In this document: positions 1 to 7,009 of the stretch, one piece after another
Position numbering within the stretch: position 1 is the stretch's first letter
Layout of the letters: each line of letters begins with the position of its first letter
The notes under the pieces: model-generated
Seen by the model: only the letters and a program-made list of their open reading frames with translations
The model's database searches: none
Told to the model about the DNA's origin: nothing
Program-made: the position numbers and the translations under genes
Source: Flavobacterium hibisci
GTDB taxonomy: Bacteria > Bacteroidota > Bacteroidia > Flavobacteriales > Flavobacteriaceae
Assembly: GCF_020026925.1 (NCBI RefSeq)
Contig: NZ_JAIQDW010000029.1
Coordinates: 1-37,116, forward strand
DNA length: 37,116 nucleotides
Direction of reading: 5' to 3'

Positions 1-70
1 AAGGCAGAGGACTAATGCGCAGCTTAGTTCTTAACTAGCAAAGTCTAAAGTTCACCTCTGCTTTCCTTTG
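1..70. other. Possible structured RNA or terminator stem at window edge
   Basis: GCAGAGG (4-10) pairs with CCTCTGC (55-61), extendable outward with a wobble pair. Inside the loop, GCTTAGTT (22-29) can pair with AACTAGC (33-39) around a bulge. No ORF covers it. A second hairpin, AAAAGTC-TCCT-GACTTTT, lies at 164-181. I recognise no RNA family. It could be a small RNA, a riboswitch-like leader or a readthrough terminator, and the left end may be cut by the window. Confidence 0.25.
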
Positions 71-264
71 AATAAATTTAAAGTTTTTATCAAATCCAAA
101 GTAAAGGCAAATGTCTCTGACTTTGCGTAATTTCTTATGCGTCTTATAAATTACAAACCTGTCAAAAGTCTCCTGACTTTTAGCCTAATTCTTTAAAATC
201 GTTTTTTTTCCTGATAATCACAGCGCAAATTTCTCAGTTACTTTTGTGCGCTTTTATATAAAAA

Positions 265-588
265 TCACACCTGAAGCTTACGCAATTCATCTAACAATTC
301 CATTTCTTCTTCCGGCAATAGCTGTAAGGCAATTTCAAGTAAAGTCATTACATTAATATCCGTATTTACGGTATGGCTTGGCAAACTTGGCGCATCATGA
401 TGAAGCAAAAGAATACTTGCTTTTAATAAATCTGAAACCATTAAGTTTAATTGGTTGTAACCGGATACTTTTAGTGATACGTTAAATGAATTATCACTGT
501 TATGATGCGGTTTTAGTTTTTTAAACTTTTTTGCGGCATACATTGATTGAAGAAATTCTGCTACTTGTTCTTTATGTTTTGTTTCCAT
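265..588 (-). CDS. Small conserved protein of unknown function
   Basis: This is a 107-residue soluble protein with no signal peptide or membrane segment. It is mainly helical by composition. The middle has the histidine-rich stretch LLHHDAPSLPSHT, and the C-terminus is acidic and leucine-rich (LLPEEEMELLDELRKL). I do not recognise a characterised family; the look is that of a short lineage-restricted Flavobacteriia protein. On its strand a -7 element TATTTTTG lies at 617-624, about 30 bases upstream of the ATG, which supports this start. It is divergent from the XRE-type regulator at 698, so the two share a 109-base intergenic region. Confidence 0.6.
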   Translation of the reverse strand: METKHKEQVAEFLQSMYAAKKFKKLKPHHNSDNSFNVSLKVSGYNQLNLMVSDLLKASILLLHHDAPSLPSHTVNTDINVMTLLEIALQLLPEEEMELLDELRKLQV

Positions 589-616
589 TATTAAGTTAGA
601 GTTATCTATTGCAAAT

Positions 617-624
617 CAAAAATA
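617..624 (-). promoter_or_regulatory. Bacteroidetes -7 promoter element for the 107-aa gene
   Basis: On the minus strand this reads TATTTTTG, an exact match to TAnnTTTG, 29 bases before the start codon at 588. No clear -33 TTTG was found at the usual distance. Confidence 0.4.
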
Positions 625-697
625 CAAAAAATCAGTCACATACAACCGAATGTAAACATTCGCTTAAAAACAATCGATTACTTGTAATTTCATTACT

Positions 698-934
698 ATG
701 AAAAGAACAAGAAAAAGTGAAATTCCAGAAGTTGTAAAACAATTGGGAATCAGGATAAAAGAAATAATTCAGGATAATAAATTAAAACAAAGAGAGGTTG
801 CGCATGATGCAGAAATGGATGTAGAAACTTTAAGGAAATACATCAAAGGTACTCAGGAAATGAAAATAAGTACCTTATTTAAAATCGCTAAATCTTTAAA
901 AATAGAACCAAGTGATTTAATTAAAGATTTGTAA
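698..934 (+). CDS. XRE-type helix-turn-helix regulator
   Basis: A 78-residue single-domain DNA-binding protein of the Cro/C1-type HTH family. Residues about 15-75 form the five-helix HTH: LGIRIKEIIQ, then KQREVAHDAEMDVETLRKYI as the helix-turn-helix proper, then MKISTLFKIAKSLKIEPSDL, which is typical of the last two helices. There is no sensor or oligomerisation domain, so it is probably a small dimeric repressor of unknown target. It is divergent from the 107-aa gene and precedes the broken small membrane-protein gene by 32 bases, so it may have been co-transcribed with it. Confidence 0.8.
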   Translation: MKRTRKSEIPEVVKQLGIRIKEIIQDNKLKQREVAHDAEMDVETLRKYIKGTQEMKISTLFKIAKSLKIEPSDLIKDL

Positions 935-966
935 AATCTTATTAATTTACTAAAAAGAATAAAAAA

Positions 967-1161
967 ATGGATAATTCAGGTTTTGGTTTATTGATAATTT
1001 TGGTGTCATAGCATTTTGTATGGCTATTACCAATAATAAGTATTCTCTTCTCACGTAAAACTACTGGTGGAGAAAAATTAGCATGGATTTTGGCTGTACT
1101 TTTTATATCATGGTTTGCCTGGATTTTTTATTTGTTACTTGCGCCTATTAAAAAGAAATAA
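967..1161 (+). pseudogene. PLDc_N-like small membrane protein gene with in-frame amber stop
   Basis: One reading frame runs from ATG 967 to TAA 1159-1161 (64 codons) but is interrupted by TAG at 1009-1011. It reads MDNSGFGLLIILVS, stop, HFVWLLPIISILFSR, then KTTGGEKLAWILAVLFIS and WFAWIFYLLLAPIKKK. Two hydrophobic helices joined by a short basic KTTGGEK loop match the small Bacteroidetes proteins annotated as phospholipase D N-terminal-like (PLDc_N). The stop falls inside the first helix, so no two-helix product is expected without readthrough. A one-base change or a sequencing error would explain it. Other genes in the window end normally at TAG, so recoding is unlikely. Confidence 0.6.
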
Positions 1162-1175
1162 AACATAGTAAACTT

Positions 1176-1769
1176 TTGACAAACGCAGACTCATACAATA
1201 AAATTATTGACAACTGGATTAAAGCCAGAAACAATACTTTTATAAACAAACCCATCATTGATTTTGCTGACCATGTAAATTCAGAAGGAACTATTTTAGA
1301 CATTGGCTGCGGAACCGGAATGCCAATAGCCAAATATCTTTCTAACCGCAATTTTTCCATAATTGGCATAGATCAATCGGCTAAAATGATTGAAACAGCC
1401 CAATCTCAAGGAATTAAAAATACCGTTTTTTATCTCTCCGATTTTTTTGATTTTGAATCAGACGCAAAATTTGACGGAATTATAGCCTGGGATTCTCTTT
1501 TTCATTTTCCAAAAGAGCGGCAAGAAGAAATTTACAGCAAAGTCTTTCACTTATTAGCACCTGGAGGTTATTTCCTTTTTACACACGGAAAAGTAGAAGA
1601 CGAACACATTGATAGCATGTTTGGAGAACCGTTTTATTACAGCTGCCTGTCAAAAGATTTTGTCCTTAACTTAATGAAAGAACTAGGTTTTGAAATACTA
1701 TTTTCAATTGAAAATTTTGTTGAAGAAAAAGATCAGCGTGACTGGGTTGTACTCGCGAGAAAAAAGTAA
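1176..1769 (+). CDS. Class I SAM-dependent methyltransferase
   Basis: A 197-residue cytosolic Rossmann-fold methyltransferase. Motif I is ILDIGCGTGMPIAKYL (residues about 40-55), followed by the acidic strand end FSIIGIDQS (motif II), FDGIIAWDSLFHF (motif IV region) and LLAPGGYFLFTHG (post-motif, strand 5). The substrate cannot be inferred; the family includes small-molecule and tRNA/protein methylases. The start is TTG at 1176. No ATG occurs between the upstream in-frame stop (1149-1151) and motif I, and the sequence around the TTG (TNADSYNKIIDNW) resembles the usual N-terminus of relatives, so I accept TTG. It lies 14 bases after the broken PLDc_N-like gene. Confidence 0.85.
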   Translation: MTNADSYNKIIDNWIKARNNTFINKPIIDFADHVNSEGTILDIGCGTGMPIAKYLSNRNFSIIGIDQSAKMIETAQSQGIKNTVFYLSDFFDFESDAKFDGIIAWDSLFHFPKERQEEIYSKVFHLLAPGGYFLFTHGKVEDEHIDSMFGEPFYYSCLSKDFVLNLMKELGFEILFSIENFVEEKDQRDWVVLARKK

Positions 1770-1829
1770 AACTTATAAATCAAATGCATACCAACAGCTA
1801 ACGTATTATAAATCAATATTTCAAGAAAA

Positions 1830-1852
1830 TTATTTTTAATTATTCTAAATAA
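1830..1852 (+). promoter_or_regulatory. Fur-like palindromic box, upstream copy (TonB receptor 1)
   Basis: A 23-base imperfect palindrome with arms TTATTT and AAATAA and core AATTATTCTAAATAA. The same core occurs before the DUF4198 gene (21158-21180) and the third TonB receptor (22168-22190). Placement next to metal-uptake genes suggests an iron-responsive repressor such as Fur; the regulator is inferred, not shown. Confidence 0.55.
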
Positions 1853-1853
1853 T

Positions 1854-1884
1854 TTTGTCTTTACCCAATAAGTATCTATTTTTG
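1854..1884 (+). promoter_or_regulatory. Promoter of TonB receptor 1
   Basis: A -33 element TTTG (1854-1857), a 19-base spacer and a -7 element TATTTTTG (1877-1884) match the Bacteroidetes consensus TTTG / TAnnTTTG. An alternative -7, TAATTTTG at 1850-1857, overlaps the upstream box. The two Fur-like boxes lie on either side of this promoter, so a bound repressor would cover both RNA polymerase contact and the transcription start. Confidence 0.55.
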
Positions 1885-1889
1885 CTTCG

Positions 1890-1912
1890 CTATTTTTAAT
1901 TAATCTGAATAA
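1890..1912 (+). promoter_or_regulatory. Fur-like box, downstream copy (TonB receptor 1)
   Basis: A weaker copy of the same motif (TTTTTAATTAATCTGAATAA at its right part), 60 bases after the first and ending two bases before the ATG at 1915. It would overlap the transcription start and the short leader. Confidence 0.45.
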
Positions 1913-1914
1913 TA

Positions 1915-4176
1915 ATGAAGCATAAAATTTTACTTTCCACAGCAATTCTTTTTTCTGTTGCCACTTTCGCACAAGAGGTAAAAAAAGACACTATCAATTG
2001 TTTACATGAAGTTGAAGTCACCTCTAAATCTAAATACAAAAGAGAAAAAAGCACTACAGTATCGAAAATGCCATTAAAAGACATGGAAAATTCGCAGGTA
2101 GTGACATCCATTACTGCAGGAATGTTAAAAGATCAGGTAAACATATCTTTTGATGATGCACTTAATAACGCGACTGGCGTTGTAAAACTATGGGAATCAA
2201 CCGGGCGTGGTTCTGATGGAGGCGGTTATTATGGCACAAGAGGTTTTTCTGTTCAACCGGGATTAAAAAACGGATTGCCAAATGTAGGCAACGGAACTCC
2301 GGATCCTGCAAATGTTGAAACAATTGAAGTTATTAAAGGACCATCAGGGGCATTATACGGCGGTGCTTTGACTTCACATGGCGGTTTAATCAACATCAAT
2401 ACAAAACAGCCTTTTGACCGCACGAAAACTGAGGTTGCCTATAGTTTCGGATCCTTCAATACACACCGGGCAACTTTCGATCATAATCAGGTACTGACCA
2501 GTGATAACAAAACTGCTTTTCGCATAAACGCTGCTTATACCAATAAAGAAACATTTCAGGATTATGGTTTCTCCAAATCATTTTTTGTAGCCCCTTCCCT
2601 ATTGTGGACTATCAATGATAAGTTATCATTTTTGGTTAATGCAGAAATTATGAATTCTAAAGGTACAAATCCTACTATGCTTTTTGTGGACAGAGCTTCT
2701 CCTGTTCGAGCAAATACAGTAGCAAAAACAGGATATGACCCTAACAGATCTTACACAAGCAATGATTTGACTTTAGAAAATCCGTATTACAATCTACAGG
2801 CAACGATGAATTATAAGTTTAATAGTCAATGGTCTTCTAAAACATCATTCTCTAATTATACTTCTTATTCTAAAGGTTACTACACATATTTATTTGAACA
2901 GACATCAAGAATTGAGCAAAATTTTTCTTCTGCATTTGGCCCAATTGATGGTGCCATTTATGTCCGCTCGGTAAGTAAGCAAGATGCCTTAAACAGAGGA
3001 CTTGACGTACAACAGAATTTTTTAGGCGATTTTAAAATCAATGACAATTTAAGCAACAAATTATTAGTAGGTGGTGATTATTATCACGAAAAAATTGTTA
3101 CCAACAATAGTTCTTATGGAAACCAGGGATTTGTTCACGTAGGTGGCACAAACAATGTTCAGTTTCAGGCTTTACTTCCTTATCTGCATACTGCTTACGG
3201 AAGTCCGATGAAATTGAATGCACAAGGAGACGACTCAGGTGATTTGACAGAAAGTGGTGCCGATCAGGTAATTACCGCCCAACCGGAAACGAATGCTACA
3301 TTAGACAACTACAGTGTTTATATCTCAGATGTTTTCAATATTTCTGACCGATTGTTTATTAATGCTGCAGTACGTTTTGATGTTTACAAATCGAAATACA
3401 ATACATTTGGAGGGGATAATTTTAACAAAAACTTCTCTAACTGGTCACCAAAATTTGGTTTGGTTTTTCAACCAGTTAAAGAAAGGGTTTCTCTTTTTGC
3501 TAATTATCAAAATGGTTTTGGCCGTCCTCAGCAAGTTGCTGATTATAACGCCGGAGTAGCAACAAATTATTTCGCAAAGCCAGAACAGTCTATTCAGTAC
3601 GAAGGCGGTGTAAAAGTAGATTTCTTTGATGGCAAACTTAGCGGAACTCTGAGTTATTTTGATATTACAGTTAATGACAAAACCATTTTCGTAGGAGACT
3701 ATACAAACGGATTTATTACACAAGACGGAAAACAGCACAATACAGGCTTTGAAGCACAGTTTTTATTCGTCCCTTTAAAAGGCTGGAACCTTACTGCAGG
3801 ATACTCTTATATCGAAAGTAAATTACAAGAAGGAAATGCTGATTTTGTTGGTTTACGTCCTGAAGATGCCGGTCCGCGCAACATTGCTAATTTATGGACA
3901 AGTTATAAATTTACTGATCATTTTGTAAAAGGGTTAGGCTTTGGCTTTGGAGCCAATTACGGAAGTGAATATGCAACATTAAGCAGAAATATTGCAGGGA
4001 AATTTTATTTGCCCGAATATCTAGTATTAGGCGCTACAGCGTTTTATGATGCGAAACATTTCAGACTTGCCGTTAAAGTTGATAACTTAACCAATGAAGA
4101 ATATTACAAAGGATGGTCTACAATCAACCCGCAAAATCCAAGAAGCGTTTTAGGTTCAGTATCTTTCAATTTTTAA
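1915..4176 (+). CDS. TonB-dependent siderophore-type receptor (receptor 1)
   Basis: A 753-residue outer-membrane, TonB-gated importer. The signal peptide is residues 1-19 (cleavage near TFA-QEV), with a TonB-box-like HEVEVTSKS just after it. The plug domain includes NGLPNVGNGTPDPANVETIE and VIKGPSGALYGG, typical of ferric-siderophore receptors. The rest is the 22-strand barrel, ending in the aromatic VSFNF. Unlike receptor 2 it has no N-terminal CarboxypepD_reg domain. It is clearly paralogous to receptor 2 at 18443: both contain SKMPLK, KLWESTG and IEVIKGPSG in the same order. Paired Fur-like boxes suggest induction in low iron. The ligand is unknown. It is monocistronic, with its own terminator. 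Confidence 0.92.
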   Translation: MKHKILLSTAILFSVATFAQEVKKDTINCLHEVEVTSKSKYKREKSTTVSKMPLKDMENSQVVTSITAGMLKDQVNISFDDALNNATGVVKLWESTGRGSDGGGYYGTRGFSVQPGLKNGLPNVGNGTPDPANVETIEVIKGPSGALYGGALTSHGGLININTKQPFDRTKTEVAYSFGSFNTHRATFDHNQVLTSDNKTAFRINAAYTNKETFQDYGFSKSFFVAPSLLWTINDKLSFLVNAEIMNSKGTNPTMLFVDRASPVRANTVAKTGYDPNRSYTSNDLTLENPYYNLQATMNYKFNSQWSSKTSFSNYTSYSKGYYTYLFEQTSRIEQNFSSAFGPIDGAIYVRSVSKQDALNRGLDVQQNFLGDFKINDNLSNKLLVGGDYYHEKIVTNNSSYGNQGFVHVGGTNNVQFQALLPYLHTAYGSPMKLNAQGDDSGDLTESGADQVITAQPETNATLDNYSVYISDVFNISDRLFINAAVRFDVYKSKYNTFGGDNFNKNFSNWSPKFGLVFQPVKERVSLFANYQNGFGRPQQVADYNAGVATNYFAKPEQSIQYEGGVKVDFFDGKLSGTLSYFDITVNDKTIFVGDYTNGFITQDGKQHNTGFEAQFLFVPLKGWNLTAGYSYIESKLQEGNADFVGLRPEDAGPRNIANLWTSYKFTDHFVKGLGFGFGANYGSEYATLSRNIAGKFYLPEYLVLGATAFYDAKHFRLAVKVDNLTNEEYYKGWSTINPQNPRSVLGSVSFNF

Positions 4177-4200
4177 TAAATATTATTTTTTGTTTTTTTT

Positions 4201-4227
4201 ACTCCTCATGAAAATGAGGAGTTTTTT
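4201..4227 (+). terminator. Intrinsic terminator after TonB receptor 1
   Basis: ACTCCTCAT (4201-4209), GAAA tetraloop, ATGAGGAGT (4214-4222), then a T-run. A textbook strong terminator, 25 bases after the stop codon. Confidence 0.9.
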
Positions 4228-4285
4228 GTTTTCATTATAAATGGAACGCATTTAAAATAAAAAAAATATAGCAAAATTAAGTCCT

Positions 4286-4453
4286 ATGAAAATACATAGA
4301 AACAACTATTTTGACACTTTTATAAAAGTTGCAGAATATGGTTGTGGAATACACAACGATCATAATGAAAAAACAGTCCTTTTCGGAATGGACAAGATGA
4401 ATAGTTTTTTTTAAGTCCAAAAAAAATCCAAAAAAGTGAAAACTATAAAATAA
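4286..4453 (+). pseudogene. Internally deleted DUF6157-like gene remnant
   Basis: The frame from ATG 4286 reads MKIHRNNYFDTFIKVAE, which resembles the start of DUF6157 proteins, then jumps directly to YGCGIHNDHNEKTVLFGMDK, which resembles the C-terminal part of the same family. The middle, including the conserved proline-rich and QFEML region, is missing. A TAA stop follows at 4412-4414, but the same frame continues (VQKKSKKVKTIK) to TAA 4451-4453, again like the basic tail of the family. I read this as a deletion of roughly the central two-thirds plus a nonsense mutation. The family assignment is from memory of its sequence pattern. Confidence 0.5.
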
Positions 4454-4481
4454 CAGCAGATAATATAAAAAAGCTAAGAAC

Positions 4482-5243
4482 TCAGATGATTTTATTGTCT
4501 ATTGCGAATGAAAGCGCTTCTGAAAAATTTTTAACATCAAAACTTTCAAAAATTTTTCTTCTGTAATATTTTATCGTATCAGGAGAAACAAACATTTTTT
4601 CGGCAATCTGATTTATTGTTAAACCTTGGGCATACAATCGTAATACCTCAATCTCCTTGTCCTTAAGCTTAGGCTTATGCTTGTAAATCCATGCCTTATT
4701 TGATAAGTCAAGTTCCCAGTAATCAGTTGAACCCTCCTTGTTAATAACAGCATTTCCCGATTTTCGTTTATGAGAAATAGATACAATACATAATGATTTC
4801 CATACATCTCCTTTTACGTTTAAAAAAAGTGGGGTTAATTTATGGTTGATAAGAATAGGTTTTTCGTATTTCCCCTTTAGGGAAAAATCATACGAAATAC
4901 TGTATAATTTTCTTTCCTCATTATTTGGCAATTTATCATAAAAATCAAATCCGGCGTTATTAATTACGTTCAATAACATCAAATCCTCTTCCGGAACATT
5001 CCTAAAATAAAACTCGTATCCCATTTCTAGTACTTCCTCAGAAGAATAACCACATAAAAACAGAGGGTTATTTGAAACGTATTCAAATTTCATCTTCTCA
5101 TAATCAATAACGTAAACACTTTGATAAGTAATTTTTGCAAAAGACTTTATTACTTCCAGATAATTGCTGAACTGAAGCGTATCCTCTTTAAATACTTCTT
5201 TTATCCTGGCTCTGTTAAGCAATGAATGTTTTTCGTTTTCCAT
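4482..5243 (-). CDS. PAS-like sensor plus LuxR-type HTH regulator
   Basis: A 253-residue cytosolic transcription regulator. Residues about 40-170 look like a PAS fold (YVIDYEKMKFEYVSNNPLFL, then GYSSEEVLEMGYEFYF and a VPEEDL segment), which could bind a small ligand. The C-terminal 60 residues are a LuxR/GerE HTH: LKDKEIEVLRLYAQGLTINQ, IAEKMFVSPDTIKYYRRKIF, ending in a short helix. There is no receiver domain or conserved phospho-acceptor Asp. This PAS-LuxR type is common in Flavobacteriia. It is convergent with the TonB receptor unit, and its target is unknown. An inverted repeat sits 20 bases before its start. Confidence 0.85.
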   Translation of the reverse strand: MENEKHSLLNRARIKEVFKEDTLQFSNYLEVIKSFAKITYQSVYVIDYEKMKFEYVSNNPLFLCGYSSEEVLEMGYEFYFRNVPEEDLMLLNVINNAGFDFYDKLPNNEERKLYSISYDFSLKGKYEKPILINHKLTPLFLNVKGDVWKSLCIVSISHKRKSGNAVINKEGSTDYWELDLSNKAWIYKHKPKLKDKEIEVLRLYAQGLTINQIAEKMFVSPDTIKYYRRKIFESFDVKNFSEALSFAIDNKII

Positions 5244-5262
5244 CTGATAAAAGTATTAAAAA

Positions 5263-5278
5263 TTACACAAAAGTGTAA
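5263..5278. promoter_or_regulatory. Inverted repeat upstream of the LuxR-type gene
   Basis: TTACAC-AAAA-GTGTAA, a perfect 6-base inverted repeat 20 bases from the start codon of the PAS-LuxR gene and about 150 bases before the divergent small membrane-protein gene. It could be an autoregulatory operator; this is inference from position only. Confidence 0.3.
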
Positions 5279-5427
5279 AGTAAAATTTATAATGATTCCT
5301 TTCTTTTGTAATTGATTTTAGTTTTTAATTATGAAACTTAAATTCAATATGTAAATTTCCTCCGGAAAATATTTGAGACAATTTATACTATTTTGATTTA
5401 AGTTTTCATTCAAAAAATATTAAGATT

Positions 5428-5685
5428 ATGAAGAAAAACATGTATGAAGAACTAACAGACAAACAGTTGCGTAAAAAGAAAACTTTGCTAAAAGGCGCTT
5501 CAATTGGTCTTTCAATTGTGTATTTTTTAGCAATAACTATATTGATATATCTTTGGTCTGAAAATAAACTTGAAAATAATTCTATAGGTTCGTTTATACC
5601 CGTTTTTATATTACCAATAACGTTTCTGCCCCTTATCATCAATTTTAAACTAATCAACCAAGAAATAAAATCAAGAAATCTATAA
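5428..5685 (+). CDS. Small two-helix membrane protein, unknown function
   Basis: An 85-residue protein with a basic, charged N-terminus (ELTDKQLRKKKTLLKG) and two hydrophobic segments, GLSIVYFLAITILIYLW (about 28-44) and IPVFILPITFLPLIIN (about 58-73), ending in a charged tail (QEIKSRNL). The topology suggests a helical hairpin in the inner membrane with both ends cytosolic. I recognise no function. It is followed after 100 bases by the DUF3667 gene on the same strand and may share a transcript with it. Confidence 0.65.
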   Translation: MKKNMYEELTDKQLRKKKTLLKGASIGLSIVYFLAITILIYLWSENKLENNSIGSFIPVFILPITFLPLIINFKLINQEIKSRNL

Positions 5686-5785
5686 GAAATTATTAGCATT
5701 GGGTTACTCTTGAAAAATTTTAATATACAGCTATTTTTTTAGAGCCTAAACAAAAAATTATTTCTGTTATCAATTATCAAAATAA

Positions 5786-6502
5786 ATGATTTGCAAAAAC
5801 TGTAAGAGTGAATTCGATTTTAACTTTTGTCCAGAATGCGGACGACCATCAAAACTGAAAAGAATTGACGGGCATTACATAATTCATGAAATCGAACATG
5901 TATTGCATTTTGAACGTGGGATTTTATTTACTATCAAAGAACTTTTTATAAATCCCGGACAAAATATCCGGAATTATATTTTTGAAAATAGAAGCCGTCT
6001 GGTGAAACCTGTTATTTTTATAATCCTGACATCATTAATTTATAGTTTTATAAATCATTTTTTTCATATTGAAGATGAGTATATAAAATATCAGGTATTA
6101 GAAAAATCCGCATTGTTCAAAATTCTGGGATGGATGCAAAACAATTATGGATATCTGAATATTATGACCAGTACATTCATTGCGATCTGGCTGAAATTAT
6201 TTTTTAAAAAATATAATTATAATTTTTTTGAATTGCTCGTAATGCTCTGTTTCGTTCAGGGAATATCAATGCTCATTTTTTCTTTTTTCGCTTTCGCTGA
6301 AGGAATTTTACACGTAAAATTATTAAACATAGCAGGAATGATTAGTATCGTTTATTTAACCTGGGCAACCGGAAATTTTTTCGAAGAAAAGAAAGCCGCC
6401 AATTATGTAAAAGTATTAATGAGCTATCTTCTGGGAATGATAACCTTCTTCATCTTAATATTCGCTCTAGGAATAACAATTGATTTATTAACAAAACACT
6501 AA
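5786..6502 (+). CDS. DUF3667-type membrane protein with N-terminal zinc ribbon
   Basis: A 238-residue protein. The N-terminus has a four-cysteine ribbon (C3-x2-C6 ... C15-x2-C18, CKNC and CPEC), followed by the segment typical of DUF3667 (RIDGHYIIHEIEHVLHFERG, then LFINPGQNIRNYI). About five hydrophobic helices follow: VIFIILTSLIYSFI, IMTSTFIAIWL, FELLVMLCFVQGISMLIFSF, IAGMISIVYLTWATG and LLGMITFFILIFALG. These are inner-membrane proteins of unknown role, frequent in Bacteroidetes. The next gene follows after four bases, so the two are probably translated from one mRNA. Confidence 0.8.
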   Translation: MICKNCKSEFDFNFCPECGRPSKLKRIDGHYIIHEIEHVLHFERGILFTIKELFINPGQNIRNYIFENRSRLVKPVIFIILTSLIYSFINHFFHIEDEYIKYQVLEKSALFKILGWMQNNYGYLNIMTSTFIAIWLKLFFKKYNYNFFELLVMLCFVQGISMLIFSFFAFAEGILHVKLLNIAGMISIVYLTWATGNFFEEKKAANYVKVLMSYLLGMITFFILIFALGITIDLLTKH

Positions 6503-6506
6503 AAAG

Positions 6507-6698
6507 ATGGAAAATAAAAAAGCACCTTCGTTTATAATTGGAATAATAGCAATCATTTTAGGATGGACATTATTTAAACATTTCGATTTTAAAAATCTAA
6601 GTTTTCAAAAACCCTGGTTGGATGGGCTGTATATGATAGTTTTTATATTATCAGTTTATATTTTGTCCAAAAACAAAGGAAAAGGAGCAGAAAAATAA
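6507..6698 (+). CDS. Small two-helix membrane protein, unknown function
   Basis: A 63-residue protein with two hydrophobic segments, FIIGIIAIILGWTLF and GLYMIVFILSVYILS, and a basic lysine-rich tail (KNKGKGAEK). It starts four bases after the DUF3667 stop codon, consistent with a two-gene operon. It is too short to assign. Confidence 0.65.
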   Translation: MENKKAPSFIIGIIAIILGWTLFKHFDFKNLSFQKPWLDGLYMIVFILSVYILSKNKGKGAEK

Positions 6699-7009
6699 AT
6701 AAAGACTTTCAATGAAGACAATTATAATATCGATTTTTCCTTTATTTACGAGATTTTATTTGTAGTTTATCTTATAACCCTACTGTGTTAAAAAATGTCA
6801 TTTTATTTTGCCATTACTTTTAAAATTAATAATATAATTCATGAAATGTTTAAATGATTGATTATACGGCCATTTATTTATCCCTGTTTTTACTTACTTT
6901 GTACCTAAATATAGCAGGCTTAAGACATTTATTTTAAAGTCAGTTTCCTAATTGGTTAGTTTCAGGTCTTCAAAAGAGATTCGTAATAAATTAACTAAGA
7001 AATCCAATT
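6699..7009. other. AT-rich intergenic stretch, no gene seen
   Basis: No ORF with protein-like composition was found. A 17-codon frame beginning at 6712 (MKTIIISIFPLFTRFYL) looks like the front of a signal peptide but stops at once. It presumably contains the promoter of the lipoprotein gene at 7010; no exact TAnnTTTG was found. Confidence 0.4.

Noticed and set aside
1733..2111. Overlapping minus-strand frames at the methyltransferase-receptor junction
   Set aside because: They cross the Fur-like boxes and receptor signal peptide and match no family.
3445..3738. Minus-strand 97-codon frame within TonB receptor 1
   Set aside because: Shadow of the receptor's coding strand; composition is not protein-like.
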